50,243 bases of DNA from an uncultured Pelagibacteraceae bacterium (GTDB lineage: Bacteria > Pseudomonadota > Alphaproteobacteria > Pelagibacterales > Pelagibacteraceae): assembly GCA_902587315.1 (NCBI GenBank), contig CACIKW010000006.1, forward strand, positions 1 to 50,243. Reading direction: 5' to 3'. Position numbers and translations under genes: made by a program. Below are positions 16,577-23,495 of this stretch, piece by piece (position 1 is the stretch's first letter; every line of letters begins with the position of its first letter). The notes under the pieces were generated by a model. The model ran no database searches. It worked only from the letters and a program-made list of their open reading frames with translations, and was not told the origin of the DNA.

Positions 16577-17943
16577 AGCGATATTCAAACGTTATAGCCG
16601 CATATTCAATAATGATAATATTAATTATTTTGGTGGGAGTATTTCAGTCATGGTCTATAGCTTTAACAATTTTGAATTATTGTTTGATTTCAGCTGTAAT
16701 GACTATGGGAGCAAATATTCAGTGGGGTTATGCAGGCTTAATTAATTTTGGAATTATGGGTTATACAGCACTGGGTGGATTAGCTGTAGTTCTTGTTTCT
16801 GTTGCACCAGTAGGCGAAGCTTGGAAATTAGGTGGACTTAATATGTTAGCTTGTCTTGGAATAATTGCAGGTATGATATTATCTATACGCCAAGTTTTGA
16901 AAAAAATTGAAAAGTCCAAAAAAAGAAATTATTTAGTTGCAGCAATAATAGTAATTGGAGTGTTGCTGCTTAGATTTATATCTGCACCAGCTATTGAAAG
17001 CATAGAATCAGTTGAGCCTGCAAAAACAGGATTTTTAGGCGGTTTAGGAATGCCAGTTTTATTTTCATGGATTGTAGGTGGAATATTTGCAGGTGGTTTA
17101 GCGTACATTGTTGGAAAAATAGCTTTAGGATTAAGAGCAGACTATCTAGCGATAGCAACACTATTAATTGCAGAAATTATAGTTTCAATTATTAAACATG
17201 AAGAATGGCTTGCAAGAGGAGTGAAAAATGTAATTGGATTAAAAAGACCAGCGCCATATGAAATAGATCTACAAACTTCTCCCTGGTTTATAAATTTAGT
17301 TGAAAAGTTTCACTCGTCTAAATTAAAATTGATTAGTTCTATTTCAGAAAGACAAGATGTATTAAAGCAACTAGTAATTGACGCATCTTCTGTATATGTA
17401 AAACTTTGCTTTGCTGGTTTATTTTTAACTGTTGTAATTATCTTGTTAATTATAACACAAAAAGCGCTTTATTCACCCTGGGGAAGAAAGATGAGAGCAA
17501 TAAGAGATAATGAAGAAGCAGCTAGCGCAATGGGGAAAAATGTTGTTAAGGAACATCTGTTAATTTTTATTTTAGGTTCAGCGGTAGTTGGTATTGCTGG
17601 AGCCATGATGGTTACAAATGATGGATTATTTACCCCAGGTAGTTACAGACCCATGAGATATACTTTTGTAATTTGGGTAATGGTGATTGTTGGTGGAACA
17701 GGAAATAATTTTGGAGCTATATTAGGCGGATTTGTTGTATGGTTTTTGTGGGTTCAAGCGGCTCCAATGGCACTATTTTTTATAAATTTACTTACAGCAC
17801 ATTTACCTGAAACTAATGAAATTAAAATTCATTTAATTAATAGTGCGCCATACTTTAGATTTTTATTAATTGGAATTGGATTATTAGTTATAATGAGGTA
17901 TAGACCCAGAGGTATTTTGCCTGAAAAAATTATAAAGCAGTAA
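16573..17943 (+). CDS. Liv-type ABC permease (LivM family), second system, enlarged
   Basis: This 456-residue permease is about 100 residues longer than the first system's LivM-type protein. The core is recognisable: MTMGANIQWGYAGLINFGIMG, LRADYLAIATLLIAEIIVSI and the coupling helix GRKMRAIRDNEEAASAMGKN. The extra length comes from two places: an added helix-loop segment around residues 95-150 (with a basic stretch KKIEKSKKRN) and a hydrophilic insertion at about 215-275. These may shape the periplasmic docking face for a particular binding protein, which is inference. The gene overlaps the LivH-type gene by 4 bases. The only nearby unassigned binding protein is encoded at 19597-20778 on the other strand. 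Confidence 0.9.
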   Translation: MKRYSNVIAAYSIMIILIILVGVFQSWSIALTILNYCLISAVMTMGANIQWGYAGLINFGIMGYTALGGLAVVLVSVAPVGEAWKLGGLNMLACLGIIAGMILSIRQVLKKIEKSKKRNYLVAAIIVIGVLLLRFISAPAIESIESVEPAKTGFLGGLGMPVLFSWIVGGIFAGGLAYIVGKIALGLRADYLAIATLLIAEIIVSIIKHEEWLARGVKNVIGLKRPAPYEIDLQTSPWFINLVEKFHSSKLKLISSISERQDVLKQLVIDASSVYVKLCFAGLFLTVVIILLIITQKALYSPWGRKMRAIRDNEEAASAMGKNVVKEHLLIFILGSAVVGIAGAMMVTNDGLFTPGSYRPMRYTFVIWVMVIVGGTGNNFGAILGGFVVWFLWVQAAPMALFFINLLTAHLPETNEIKIHLINSAPYFRFLLIGIGLLVIMRYRPRGILPEKIIKQ

Positions 17944-17945
17944 AT

Positions 17946-18320
17946 ATGTTAAAAAAACTATATATAATATTTTTTATTTTAATTTCTTTTGATTCATTAG
18001 CAGTTGAAAAAAAAACTAATTTTACTTTAGAAAAATTTACTGAAGCAAACAAGTCTGGCAAAACAATAGTAATTAATTCTTGGAATAAATATTGTGGCAC
18101 ATGCGCTAAGCAAGTAAAAATTTTAAAGGAAGCCGAAAAGGATTTTCCCAATGCTTTATTTTTATATTATGAACAAAACAAGAATGAAGAAATCGCAAAA
18201 TTATTAAATGTAAAATATTGGGCTACAATTATTATATATAAAAATAGCAAAGAAGTTGCAAAAGAAATAGGAGTCACTAGTAAAAAAGATATTTATTCTC
18301 TTATCAAAAAAGAAATTTGA
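17946..18320 (+). CDS. periplasmic thioredoxin-like protein
   Basis: This 124-residue protein has a signal peptide (MLKKLYIIFFILISFDSLA, cleavage near residue 19) followed by a thioredoxin fold. The active site is C50-G-T-C53 in SWNKYCGTCAKQ, a redox dithiol motif. The usual cis-proline position appears to read VKYWATIIIY, without an obvious cis-Pro, which is unusual for a working oxidoreductase. It probably acts in the periplasm on disulfides or as a thiol chaperone. It starts 2 bases after the LivM-type stop, so it belongs to the same transcript, and its stop TGA shares a base with the start of a 22-codon ORF. Confidence 0.8.
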   Translation: MLKKLYIIFFILISFDSLAVEKKTNFTLEKFTEANKSGKTIVINSWNKYCGTCAKQVKILKEAEKDFPNALFLYYEQNKNEEIAKLLNVKYWATIIIYKNSKEVAKEIGVTSKKDIYSLIKKEI

Positions 18321-18388
18321 TGTATTATATTTTACTTGGAATAGGTCTGGGATTAATTTTTTATCTTTCTGACAAATATATTATTTAA
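18320..18388 (+). CDS. 22-residue single-helix membrane microprotein (putative)
   Basis: The ORF reads MYYILLGIGLGLIFYLSDKY then II and TAA. It is almost wholly hydrophobic, with a glycine-spaced core (LGIGLGLIF), and fits one short membrane helix with a small polar end. Its ATG shares a base with the thioredoxin-like stop (TGATG at 18318-18322), and its stop shares a base with the MFS start (TAATG at 18386-18390). This exact double junction is what a translated, coupled gene would show and is unlikely in a random spacer of 67 bases. The function is unknown; it could be a small partner of the downstream carrier. The very small size is the main reason for caution. Confidence 0.55.
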   Translation: MYYILLGIGLGLIFYLSDKYII

Positions 18389-19578
18389 TGAATAAAAATC
18401 TCGTAATTCTTACATTAAGTCAAATTTTTAGCTTTACTGCCGCTCCAGTAACAGTATTTTTAAGTGGAATTATTGGTTCACAAATTAGCCCTTTAAAATC
18501 ACTCTCTACCTTACCAATGTCAATATCGGTAGTTGGCATAGCAATAGGTGCAATCTTAGCAACTAAAGTTATGAGTTTAATAGGAAGAAAAGCTGGATTT
18601 ATTTCAGCATCAATTGGAAATTTTTTATTTTCTATATTGGCAGCTTATTCAATAATGGATCAGAACTTTATTCTATTTTGTTTTGCAAATTTTTTTATTG
18701 GTGTTGGTATGGCTTTCACTCACCAATATCGTTTTGCTGCAGCTGAAAGTGTTGAAAAAGATAAAGTACCTAGAGCAATTTCAATAATTTTACTAGGTGG
18801 AATTGTCTCAGCATTTTTAGGGCCAAGTATGGCAAATTATGGAAAAGATATTGTTACCGATCAATTGTATGTTGGATCTTATTTGTCACTTGCTATTCTA
18901 ACTATTATACCGTCGATTTTATTTTTATTTTATGAAAATACATCAAAATTAGAGTCTAGTATAAAAAGTTCAGGAAGAAATATTTTAGAATTAATTTCGC
19001 AACCTAGATTTTTACAGGCACTCGTAGCTTCAGCATTTGGATATGCAATAATGACATTTTTGATGACGGCAACTCCGTTAAGCATGCATGTAATGGAAAA
19101 AATGAGTCTAAGTAAAACAGGTTTGGTTATACAGTTTCATGTTGTAGCAATGTTTCTACCATCTTTGATAACTGGAAATTTAGTTAAAAAATTTGGTCAT
19201 AGTAACATAATGTATGCAGGAGTGTTTCTTTACAGCATAACTATAATAGCAAGTTTTTTTGATCAAACTTATTATAATTATATGTTCGCATTAATTATTT
19301 TAGGTTTAGGTTGGAATTTTTTATTTATATCTGGCACGAGTTTACTAGTTTTAACCTATAAAGAGGAAGAAAAATTCAAAGCTCAAGGATTAAATGATTT
19401 TATTGTATATTCTGTTCATGCTACTGGAAGTTTATCAGCTGGAGTATTAATTATGCTTACTAATTGGAAAATGATGAATTTAATATGTATACCGTTTTTA
19501 ATAATCATTATCTTAACTACTTTGAGAGCAGATATACTAATTAAAAAACAAAAAAACCCCAGCAGTTCTCACCGCTGA
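18388..19578 (+). CDS. major facilitator superfamily transporter
   Basis: This 396-residue inner-membrane protein has about twelve helices in two halves. The loop between helices 2 and 3 has the weak MFS motif KVMSLIGRKAGFISASIGN, and the equivalent loop in the second half is LVKKFGHSNIMYAG. The central cytoplasmic loop lies near residues 190-205 (KLESSIKSSGRNILEL). The substrate is unknown. It is the last plus-strand gene of this block, coupled to the microprotein by TAATG. Its final codons (SSSHR and stop) fall inside a hairpin that serves as the terminator of the opposite gene, so the 3' coding end is constrained by a second function. Confidence 0.88.
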   Translation: MNKNLVILTLSQIFSFTAAPVTVFLSGIIGSQISPLKSLSTLPMSISVVGIAIGAILATKVMSLIGRKAGFISASIGNFLFSILAAYSIMDQNFILFCFANFFIGVGMAFTHQYRFAAAESVEKDKVPRAISIILLGGIVSAFLGPSMANYGKDIVTDQLYVGSYLSLAILTIIPSILFLFYENTSKLESSIKSSGRNILELISQPRFLQALVASAFGYAIMTFLMTATPLSMHVMEKMSLSKTGLVIQFHVVAMFLPSLITGNLVKKFGHSNIMYAGVFLYSITIIASFFDQTYYNYMFALIILGLGWNFLFISGTSLLVLTYKEEEKFKAQGLNDFIVYSVHATGSLSAGVLIMLTNWKMMNLICIPFLIIIILTTLRADILIKKQKNPSSSHR

Positions 19579-19583
19579 GGTTT
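19540..19583 (-). terminator. intrinsic terminator of the minus-strand binding protein, overlapping the MFS 3' end
   Basis: On the minus strand, AAACCTCAGC (19583-19574) pairs with GCTGGGGTTT (19563-19554) around a 10-base loop, giving 10 bp with one T-G wobble, followed by a long T-rich run to about 19540. On the plus strand the same hairpin is followed by only four Ts, so it may work weakly for the MFS gene too. It overlaps the last codons of the MFS gene. Confidence 0.88.
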
Positions 19584-19596
19584 TAAAATTTAGATA

Positions 19597-20778
19597 TTAT
19601 CTTTGTTTTTTAGTTTTAAACTTACCACCTTTGATTTCTTTCTCTAAGAAAGAACCAAAAGCTTCTCCAACATCAGTAAATTCTACTGCAGTTGCACCTT
19701 CGTAGTTAACAGCTTTACCTTTAGCAAGTAAATCTAAAGCTTTTTTTAACTCGCCTGGGTAAATTTTCTTACCAGGGGCATTTGCAACAGACATTACATT
19801 TTGTTGTATAGTTGATCTGTCAGCTTTTCCACCTGCTTGCATTGCAAGTACGATTAGAGCAGCAGCATCATAAGATTCCCCAGTATATGGACCAGAAGAG
19901 TCTATACCAGCAGCTTTTGCAACATTAGCAAAAACCCCAGCACCTTTTCCAGTTGAACCTGGTAAAGAACCAAATGATTTATTTAAGTCTTTTCCAAATC
20001 TGTCAGTTAAAGAGTCACCGATCATACCATCAGACAATACAAATCTATCGAAAGATCCTGCATCTAATGAACCAGCAATAATACTTCCACCTGCTTGGTC
20101 AAGATAACCTAGTACAGCTAGTGCATCACCACCTGCGGAAGCTAAAGTCGCAACTTCAGCACCGTAATCACCTTTACCTTCTTCATGTGCAGTGACAGCA
20201 GTTACTTTTATTCCGTGAGCTTTAACAGCAGCAACATATACATCAGCTAGACCTTTTCCATAGTCATTGTTTGTATGAGTTACAGCAATACTTTTAACTT
20301 TTCTATCTTTTGTAATATCAGCTAAGATTTGACCACCTCTAGCATCAGATGGAGCAGTTCTAAAAAAATAACCATTATCTTTTAGAGTCGTTAATCCTGG
20401 AGATGTAGCAGATGGAGAAATCATTACTACTCCATTTGGTACAGCAACGTTTTTTGCTATAGCTCCTGTAACACCTGAACAGTCAGCTCCCATGATAGCT
20501 ACGACACCACCTGAAACTAAACCTTCAGCAGCAGTAGTAGCAGCAGCAGAGTCAACACATGTTGAATCAGCTCTTTCAACTGATATAGATTTTCCTCCTA
20601 ATAGCGAGCCTGAGTCCGAAGCTTCTTTAAAAGCTAGCTCTGCAGACGCAGCCATTGCAGGAGTTAGGGATTCAATAGGACCAGTAAATCCTAAAATAAT
20701 TCCCATTTTAATATCTGCAAATGTATTTGTTGTTATTGTCGAAACAAATAAAAAAGCAGCTAAAACTATTTTTCTCAT
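19597..20778 (-). CDS. Liv-type ABC substrate-binding protein, stand-alone
   Basis: This 393-residue periplasmic binding protein has a signal peptide MRKIVLAAFLFVSTITTNTFA (cleaved near 21) and then the type I binding-protein start KMGIILGFTGPIESLTPAMA. A conserved loop SADSTCVDSAAATTAAEG-like region with one Cys pair (in STCVDS and ADCSGV) and the hinge segment GMIGDSLTDRFGKDL follow. It is Ala/Gly-rich, unlike most neighbours, consistent with a highly expressed secreted protein. No permease is adjacent on its strand; the second Liv set (14060-17943) lacks its own binding protein and is the obvious partner. Translation has a GGGA Shine-Dalgarno, and a 14-base palindrome lies just upstream. 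Confidence 0.9.
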   Translation of the reverse strand: MRKIVLAAFLFVSTITTNTFADIKMGIILGFTGPIESLTPAMAASAELAFKEASDSGSLLGGKSISVERADSTCVDSAAATTAAEGLVSGGVVAIMGADCSGVTGAIAKNVAVPNGVVMISPSATSPGLTTLKDNGYFFRTAPSDARGGQILADITKDRKVKSIAVTHTNNDYGKGLADVYVAAVKAHGIKVTAVTAHEEGKGDYGAEVATLASAGGDALAVLGYLDQAGGSIIAGSLDAGSFDRFVLSDGMIGDSLTDRFGKDLNKSFGSLPGSTGKGAGVFANVAKAAGIDSSGPYTGESYDAAALIVLAMQAGGKADRSTIQQNVMSVANAPGKKIYPGELKKALDLLAKGKAVNYEGATAVEFTDVGEAFGSFLEKEIKGGKFKTKKQR

Positions 20779-20789
20779 ATATTTCCCTT

Positions 20790-20803
20790 AATTGTTAACA
20801 ATT
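20790..20803. promoter_or_regulatory. perfect palindrome upstream of the stand-alone binding protein
   Basis: AATTGTTAACAATT is a perfect 14-base palindrome located 12-25 bases upstream of the start codon, just before the GGGA ribosome-binding site on the minus strand. Its position suits an operator or a short leader structure; the protein that would bind is unknown. Confidence 0.4.
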
Positions 20804-20851
20804 TATAAAGACCAAATTAAATCTTATTAGATTTATTTTTCAATAAGTAAT

Positions 20852-21709
20852 TTATTTAATTTTTTGGAGTAAAAAGACTGATGTAATCACAATAATTCCA
20901 CCAATAACCATAATGAGTGTTGGAATTTCCCCAAATATAAAAAAAGATAACAATATTCCGAACACAGGAAATAGTGCATAGAAAGGAAGCACCTGACCAA
21001 CTGGGTAAAATTTATACAGATAGAACATTGACATATGTCCCATCAAAGAACAGAGAACACCATGATAAAGAGCAAGTAACCAAGCATCTATATTCAGACC
21101 TTTTAAGTGTACAGTTGTATTTCCTTCAATATAAATAGACAAAATTAATAAACTAACAAAACCAATTCCACCCATACAAGCATTAGTAAATTTTACATCT
21201 AGCTCTTTTAAATATCTAGAAAATACCTGTGCTAATGCATAAAAAAAAGCCATACAGCATATAAGTAAAAATCCTAAAATTTCGTCAGCTATTTTAGGAT
21301 CAAATGCAATTAACAATATTCCTAAAAAAGAAGTAAATATTAAAATCCATTTTTTTCCACTAATATTTTCACCAATAAATATTGAGCTTATTATAATTGC
21401 TATAGGAATTGATAATTGGGCACCAATAACTATTGGTGATAAAATACTTGATGCATTAACAGATAAATACAAAAATAAATTTACTGACATACCCATGGAA
21501 ATACCAAAACCAAATAATGGTAATAAGTATTTTTTATCTGGCAACTTGAATTTTAAAAAAGGTAAAAGACAGATAAATACGATTGCCATTCTTAATGATC
21601 CAAACAAAATTGGTGGGATAGATGCATTAAGACCAAGTTTTGCAGTAGGATATGCACTACCAAGCAAAAACATTACAAACAGAATTAATAATGTGTGTTT
21701 AAAAGTCAA
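20852..21709 (-). CDS. EamA/DMT-family transporter
   Basis: This 285-residue protein has about ten helices in two EamA repeats; the first helix contains LILFVMFLLGSAYPTAKLGLN and the second repeat starts near ILGFLLICCMAFFYALAQVF. It is a small-molecule carrier of the inner membrane, with the substrate unknown. The start is TTG at 21709; the next in-frame Met (about residue 13) would cut into the first helix, so TTG is preferred. It lies 4 bases after the aldehyde dehydrogenase remnant, so it may once have been the second gene of an operon with that enzyme, and now depends on transcription coming through the FecR gene or on a new promoter. Confidence 0.88.
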   Translation of the reverse strand: MTFKHTLLILFVMFLLGSAYPTAKLGLNASIPPILFGSLRMAIVFICLLPFLKFKLPDKKYLLPLFGFGISMGMSVNLFLYLSVNASSILSPIVIGAQLSIPIAIIISSIFIGENISGKKWILIFTSFLGILLIAFDPKIADEILGFLLICCMAFFYALAQVFSRYLKELDVKFTNACMGGIGFVSLLILSIYIEGNTTVHLKGLNIDAWLLALYHGVLCSLMGHMSMFYLYKFYPVGQVLPFYALFPVFGILLSFFIFGEIPTLIMVIGGIIVITSVFLLQKIK

Positions 21710-21713
21710 TTAA

Positions 21714-22004
21714 TTAACCCATAGTAAATGGATCATCCATGGGTTTGTCAGAAGTATTAAACCAGGTTGTTTTAATTCTTGTATAGTCTTTAATTGATTC
21801 AATTCCAGCTTCTTTACCATATCCACTATCTTTCATGCCACCAAAAGGAGCTGATGGAGAAATTAATCTATAAGTATTTACAAATGTAATTCCAGCACGT
21901 ATTGCGCTTGAAACTCTCAAACCTCTATTAATATCTTTTGTGTAAATTCCAGAAGATAGCCCATATTGATTGTCATTCATTTTTTCGATAACTTCTTTTT
22001 CTTC
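21714..22004 (-). pseudogene. aldehyde dehydrogenase, C-terminal remnant
   Basis: About 96 codons are homologous to the very C-terminus of NAD-dependent aldehyde dehydrogenases. They begin EEKEVIEKMNDNQYGLSSG and continue through NTYRLISPSAPFGGMKDSG and YGKEAGIESIKDYT to the stop at 21714. A full enzyme has about 480-500 residues; the NAD-binding domain and the catalytic Cys and Glu are absent, so this cannot be active. An in-frame stop lies at 22005-22007, and the DNA upstream is the lysine-codon repeat of the FecR gene. The remnant can start at an ATG at 21980, overlapping the TGA of the lysine-tail frame. It is probably left over after a deletion or insertion. Confidence 0.85.
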
Positions 22005-22380
22005 TTAACTTTCTTTTTCTTTTTAACCTTTTTTTTCTTTTTAACTTTCTTTTTAGCTTTTTTCTTCTTAACTACCTTTTTCTTCTTCTTAACTTTCTTT
22101 TTAACCTTTTTCTTTTTAGCTTTTTTCTTTTTAGCTACTTTTTTCTTTTTAGCTTTTTTCTTAGTTGCTTTTTTCTTTTTAGTTGCTTTTTTCTTTTTAG
22201 TTGCTTTTTTCTTAGTAGCTTTTTTCTTTTTACCTTTTTTCTTAGTAGCTTTTTTCTTTTTACCTTTTTTCTTTTTAGTTGCTTTTTTCTTTTTATTCTT
22301 TTTCTTTTTGTTTACTTTTTTCTTTTTATTCTTTTTCTTTTTGTTTACTTTTTTCTTTTTCTTTTTTTTTCTTTTTATTG
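21977..22380 (-). repeat. low-complexity lysine-codon repeat (shifted-frame tail of the FecR protein)
   Basis: On the minus strand this is nearly all A/G and codes for lysine-rich repeats in one open frame: VNKKKKNKKK twice, several ATKKKK or ATKKKG units, then AKKKVKKKK units, ending LSKK and TGA at 21979-21977. Exact tandem duplications are visible: a 33-base unit (22289-22321 and 22322-22354) and a 30-base unit (22211-22240 and 22241-22270). Both lengths are multiples of three. The other two minus frames contain stops. The frame is offset from the FecR gene by one base at the A9 run (22362-22370). Confidence 0.85.
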
Positions 22381-23396
22381 ACTTTCTTCTCTTTAGTTTT
22401 CTTCTCTTCTTTAATTACTTCTTTTTTTTCAATTTTTGGCGTTGTTTCGACTTCAGGAGTTTCTGGTTCTGCTATTTCAGGTTCTGCTATTTCGGGCTCT
22501 ATCACTTCTTGGTCTGCTTCCTCAGCAACTTCTCCAGTATCTATTTCTAAAGCTTCTTCATCAGCCAACTCTCCTCTTTCTTTTAATAAAACAATTCTTT
22601 TTTCTTTATCCTTTTTAAGGTTTTCTTTTATCATGGTTTTAATTTCTTCTTTTTCAAAACCTTGTGCTTTTAATTCTTTTCTAATTTTTTTTCTAAGAGC
22701 TTTTCTTTCTTCTTTTGAAGTGCTATCGAGTTTTGCAACTCTAAGAGCTTTCATTTTCTTTTTGAATTTTTTCAGTTGGTTTTTTGTAATTTGTTTTGCT
22801 TTTCCAGGTGCTTTTCCGGCTTGCATACTTGCAAAGCTATTTGGTTTGTTTAACAATGTTTTTCCAAATTTATTTCCAACTTCAACTGCGCCGGGTCTCA
22901 AGCCTAATGTATTATTTTTTCCCGGTCCTATTAACAAAGTATCTGTTCTTTTCTTTGAAACTAATGTTTGAAATTCTGTTCCTCTAGATCCTAGTGTTCC
23001 TTCTGGAACTTTTACAGTTAAGTTGTCAGGATTTTTTTTACTTATTAAACCTGAAATTACTTTTAAACTTCCTTGCTTAACACTTGCAACTATTTTTCCA
23101 TCGTTAGTACTTGGGTCATAAATAAAGGTGTCCATTATAACTTCAGAGTCTGACCCAATGGTGAAAGTTGATTGATCTAAAAGTAGTATTTGAGTGCCTG
23201 AATTTGCACCAGATAATATTGTTTCACCTAAATAAATTTTATCACCAGTTTTTAATTCTCTAGTTTGGGTTTTTACCGTACCAGATATTGCTCCCAAAAT
23301 TCCTATGAGTTGTTTTTCAACACTGATTTTTTCTGCTGCCTGAAGGTTGGTGACCATCAGCAAAAAACCAGCAACTAGTGTTAGAATTTTCTTCAT
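22326..23396 (-). CDS. FecR-domain protein with charged C-terminus; lysine-rich tail cut by frameshift
   Basis: This 356-residue exported protein has a signal peptide (MKKILTLVAGFLLMVTNLQA, cleaved near 21). A FecR domain spans about 25-200, with typical stretches IGAISGTVKT-like (here ILGAISGTVKTQTREL), GDKIYLGETILSG, STFTIGSDSEVIMD and VPEGTLGSRGTEFQ. A charged helical region (about 205-290) and an acidic repeat stretch (EIAEPEIAEPETPE) follow. Translation ends at 22326 soon after an A9 run. If one A is skipped, the frame continues about 127 codons through a lysine-rich tail to 21977. The family often sits in the periplasm and takes part in envelope signalling or assembly. It lies downstream of the TPR/barrel gene and was probably transcribed with it. 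Confidence 0.85.
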   Translation of the reverse strand: MKKILTLVAGFLLMVTNLQAAEKISVEKQLIGILGAISGTVKTQTRELKTGDKIYLGETILSGANSGTQILLLDQSTFTIGSDSEVIMDTFIYDPSTNDGKIVASVKQGSLKVISGLISKKNPDNLTVKVPEGTLGSRGTEFQTLVSKKRTDTLLIGPGKNNTLGLRPGAVEVGNKFGKTLLNKPNSFASMQAGKAPGKAKQITKNQLKKFKKKMKALRVAKLDSTSKEERKALRKKIRKELKAQGFEKEEIKTMIKENLKKDKEKRIVLLKERGELADEEALEIDTGEVAEEADQEVIEPEIAEPEIAEPETPEVETTPKIEKKEVIKEEKKTKEKKVNKKKKKEKEKSKQKEKE

Positions 23397-23446
23397 AAAA
23401 AAAAATTATATACCAATTTTTATACACTTATAAAGTTTTTTTTTCA

Positions 23447-23455
23447 CCATATTGG
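23447..23455. promoter_or_regulatory. dyad CCAWWWTGG, intergenic copy 3
   Basis: CACCATATTGGGTG (23445-23458) lies about 50 bases upstream of the FecR gene start, in the gap after the TPR/barrel gene. It is a nearly perfect dyad, with the same core as the sites at 2198, 6456, 26366 and 35406. Confidence 0.3.
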
Positions 23456-23495
23456 GTGTTTTTGTTAATATTCTGAACAAAATATTGTATATATC

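Noticed and set aside
14060-17943. Second Liv-type set as a recent duplication of the first
   Set aside because: Gene order differs (G-F-H-M versus H-M-G-F), protein lengths differ, and shared residues are those of the families.
21966-22550. Plus-strand reading frame rich in Phe and Leu (194 codons)
   Set aside because: It is the complement of the minus-strand lysine-codon repeat; poly-Phe here has no domain or ribosome-binding site.
22279-22971. Plus-strand Ser/Phe-rich frame of 230 codons
   Set aside because: It lies antisense to the FecR gene, which has a signal peptide and a recognisable domain.
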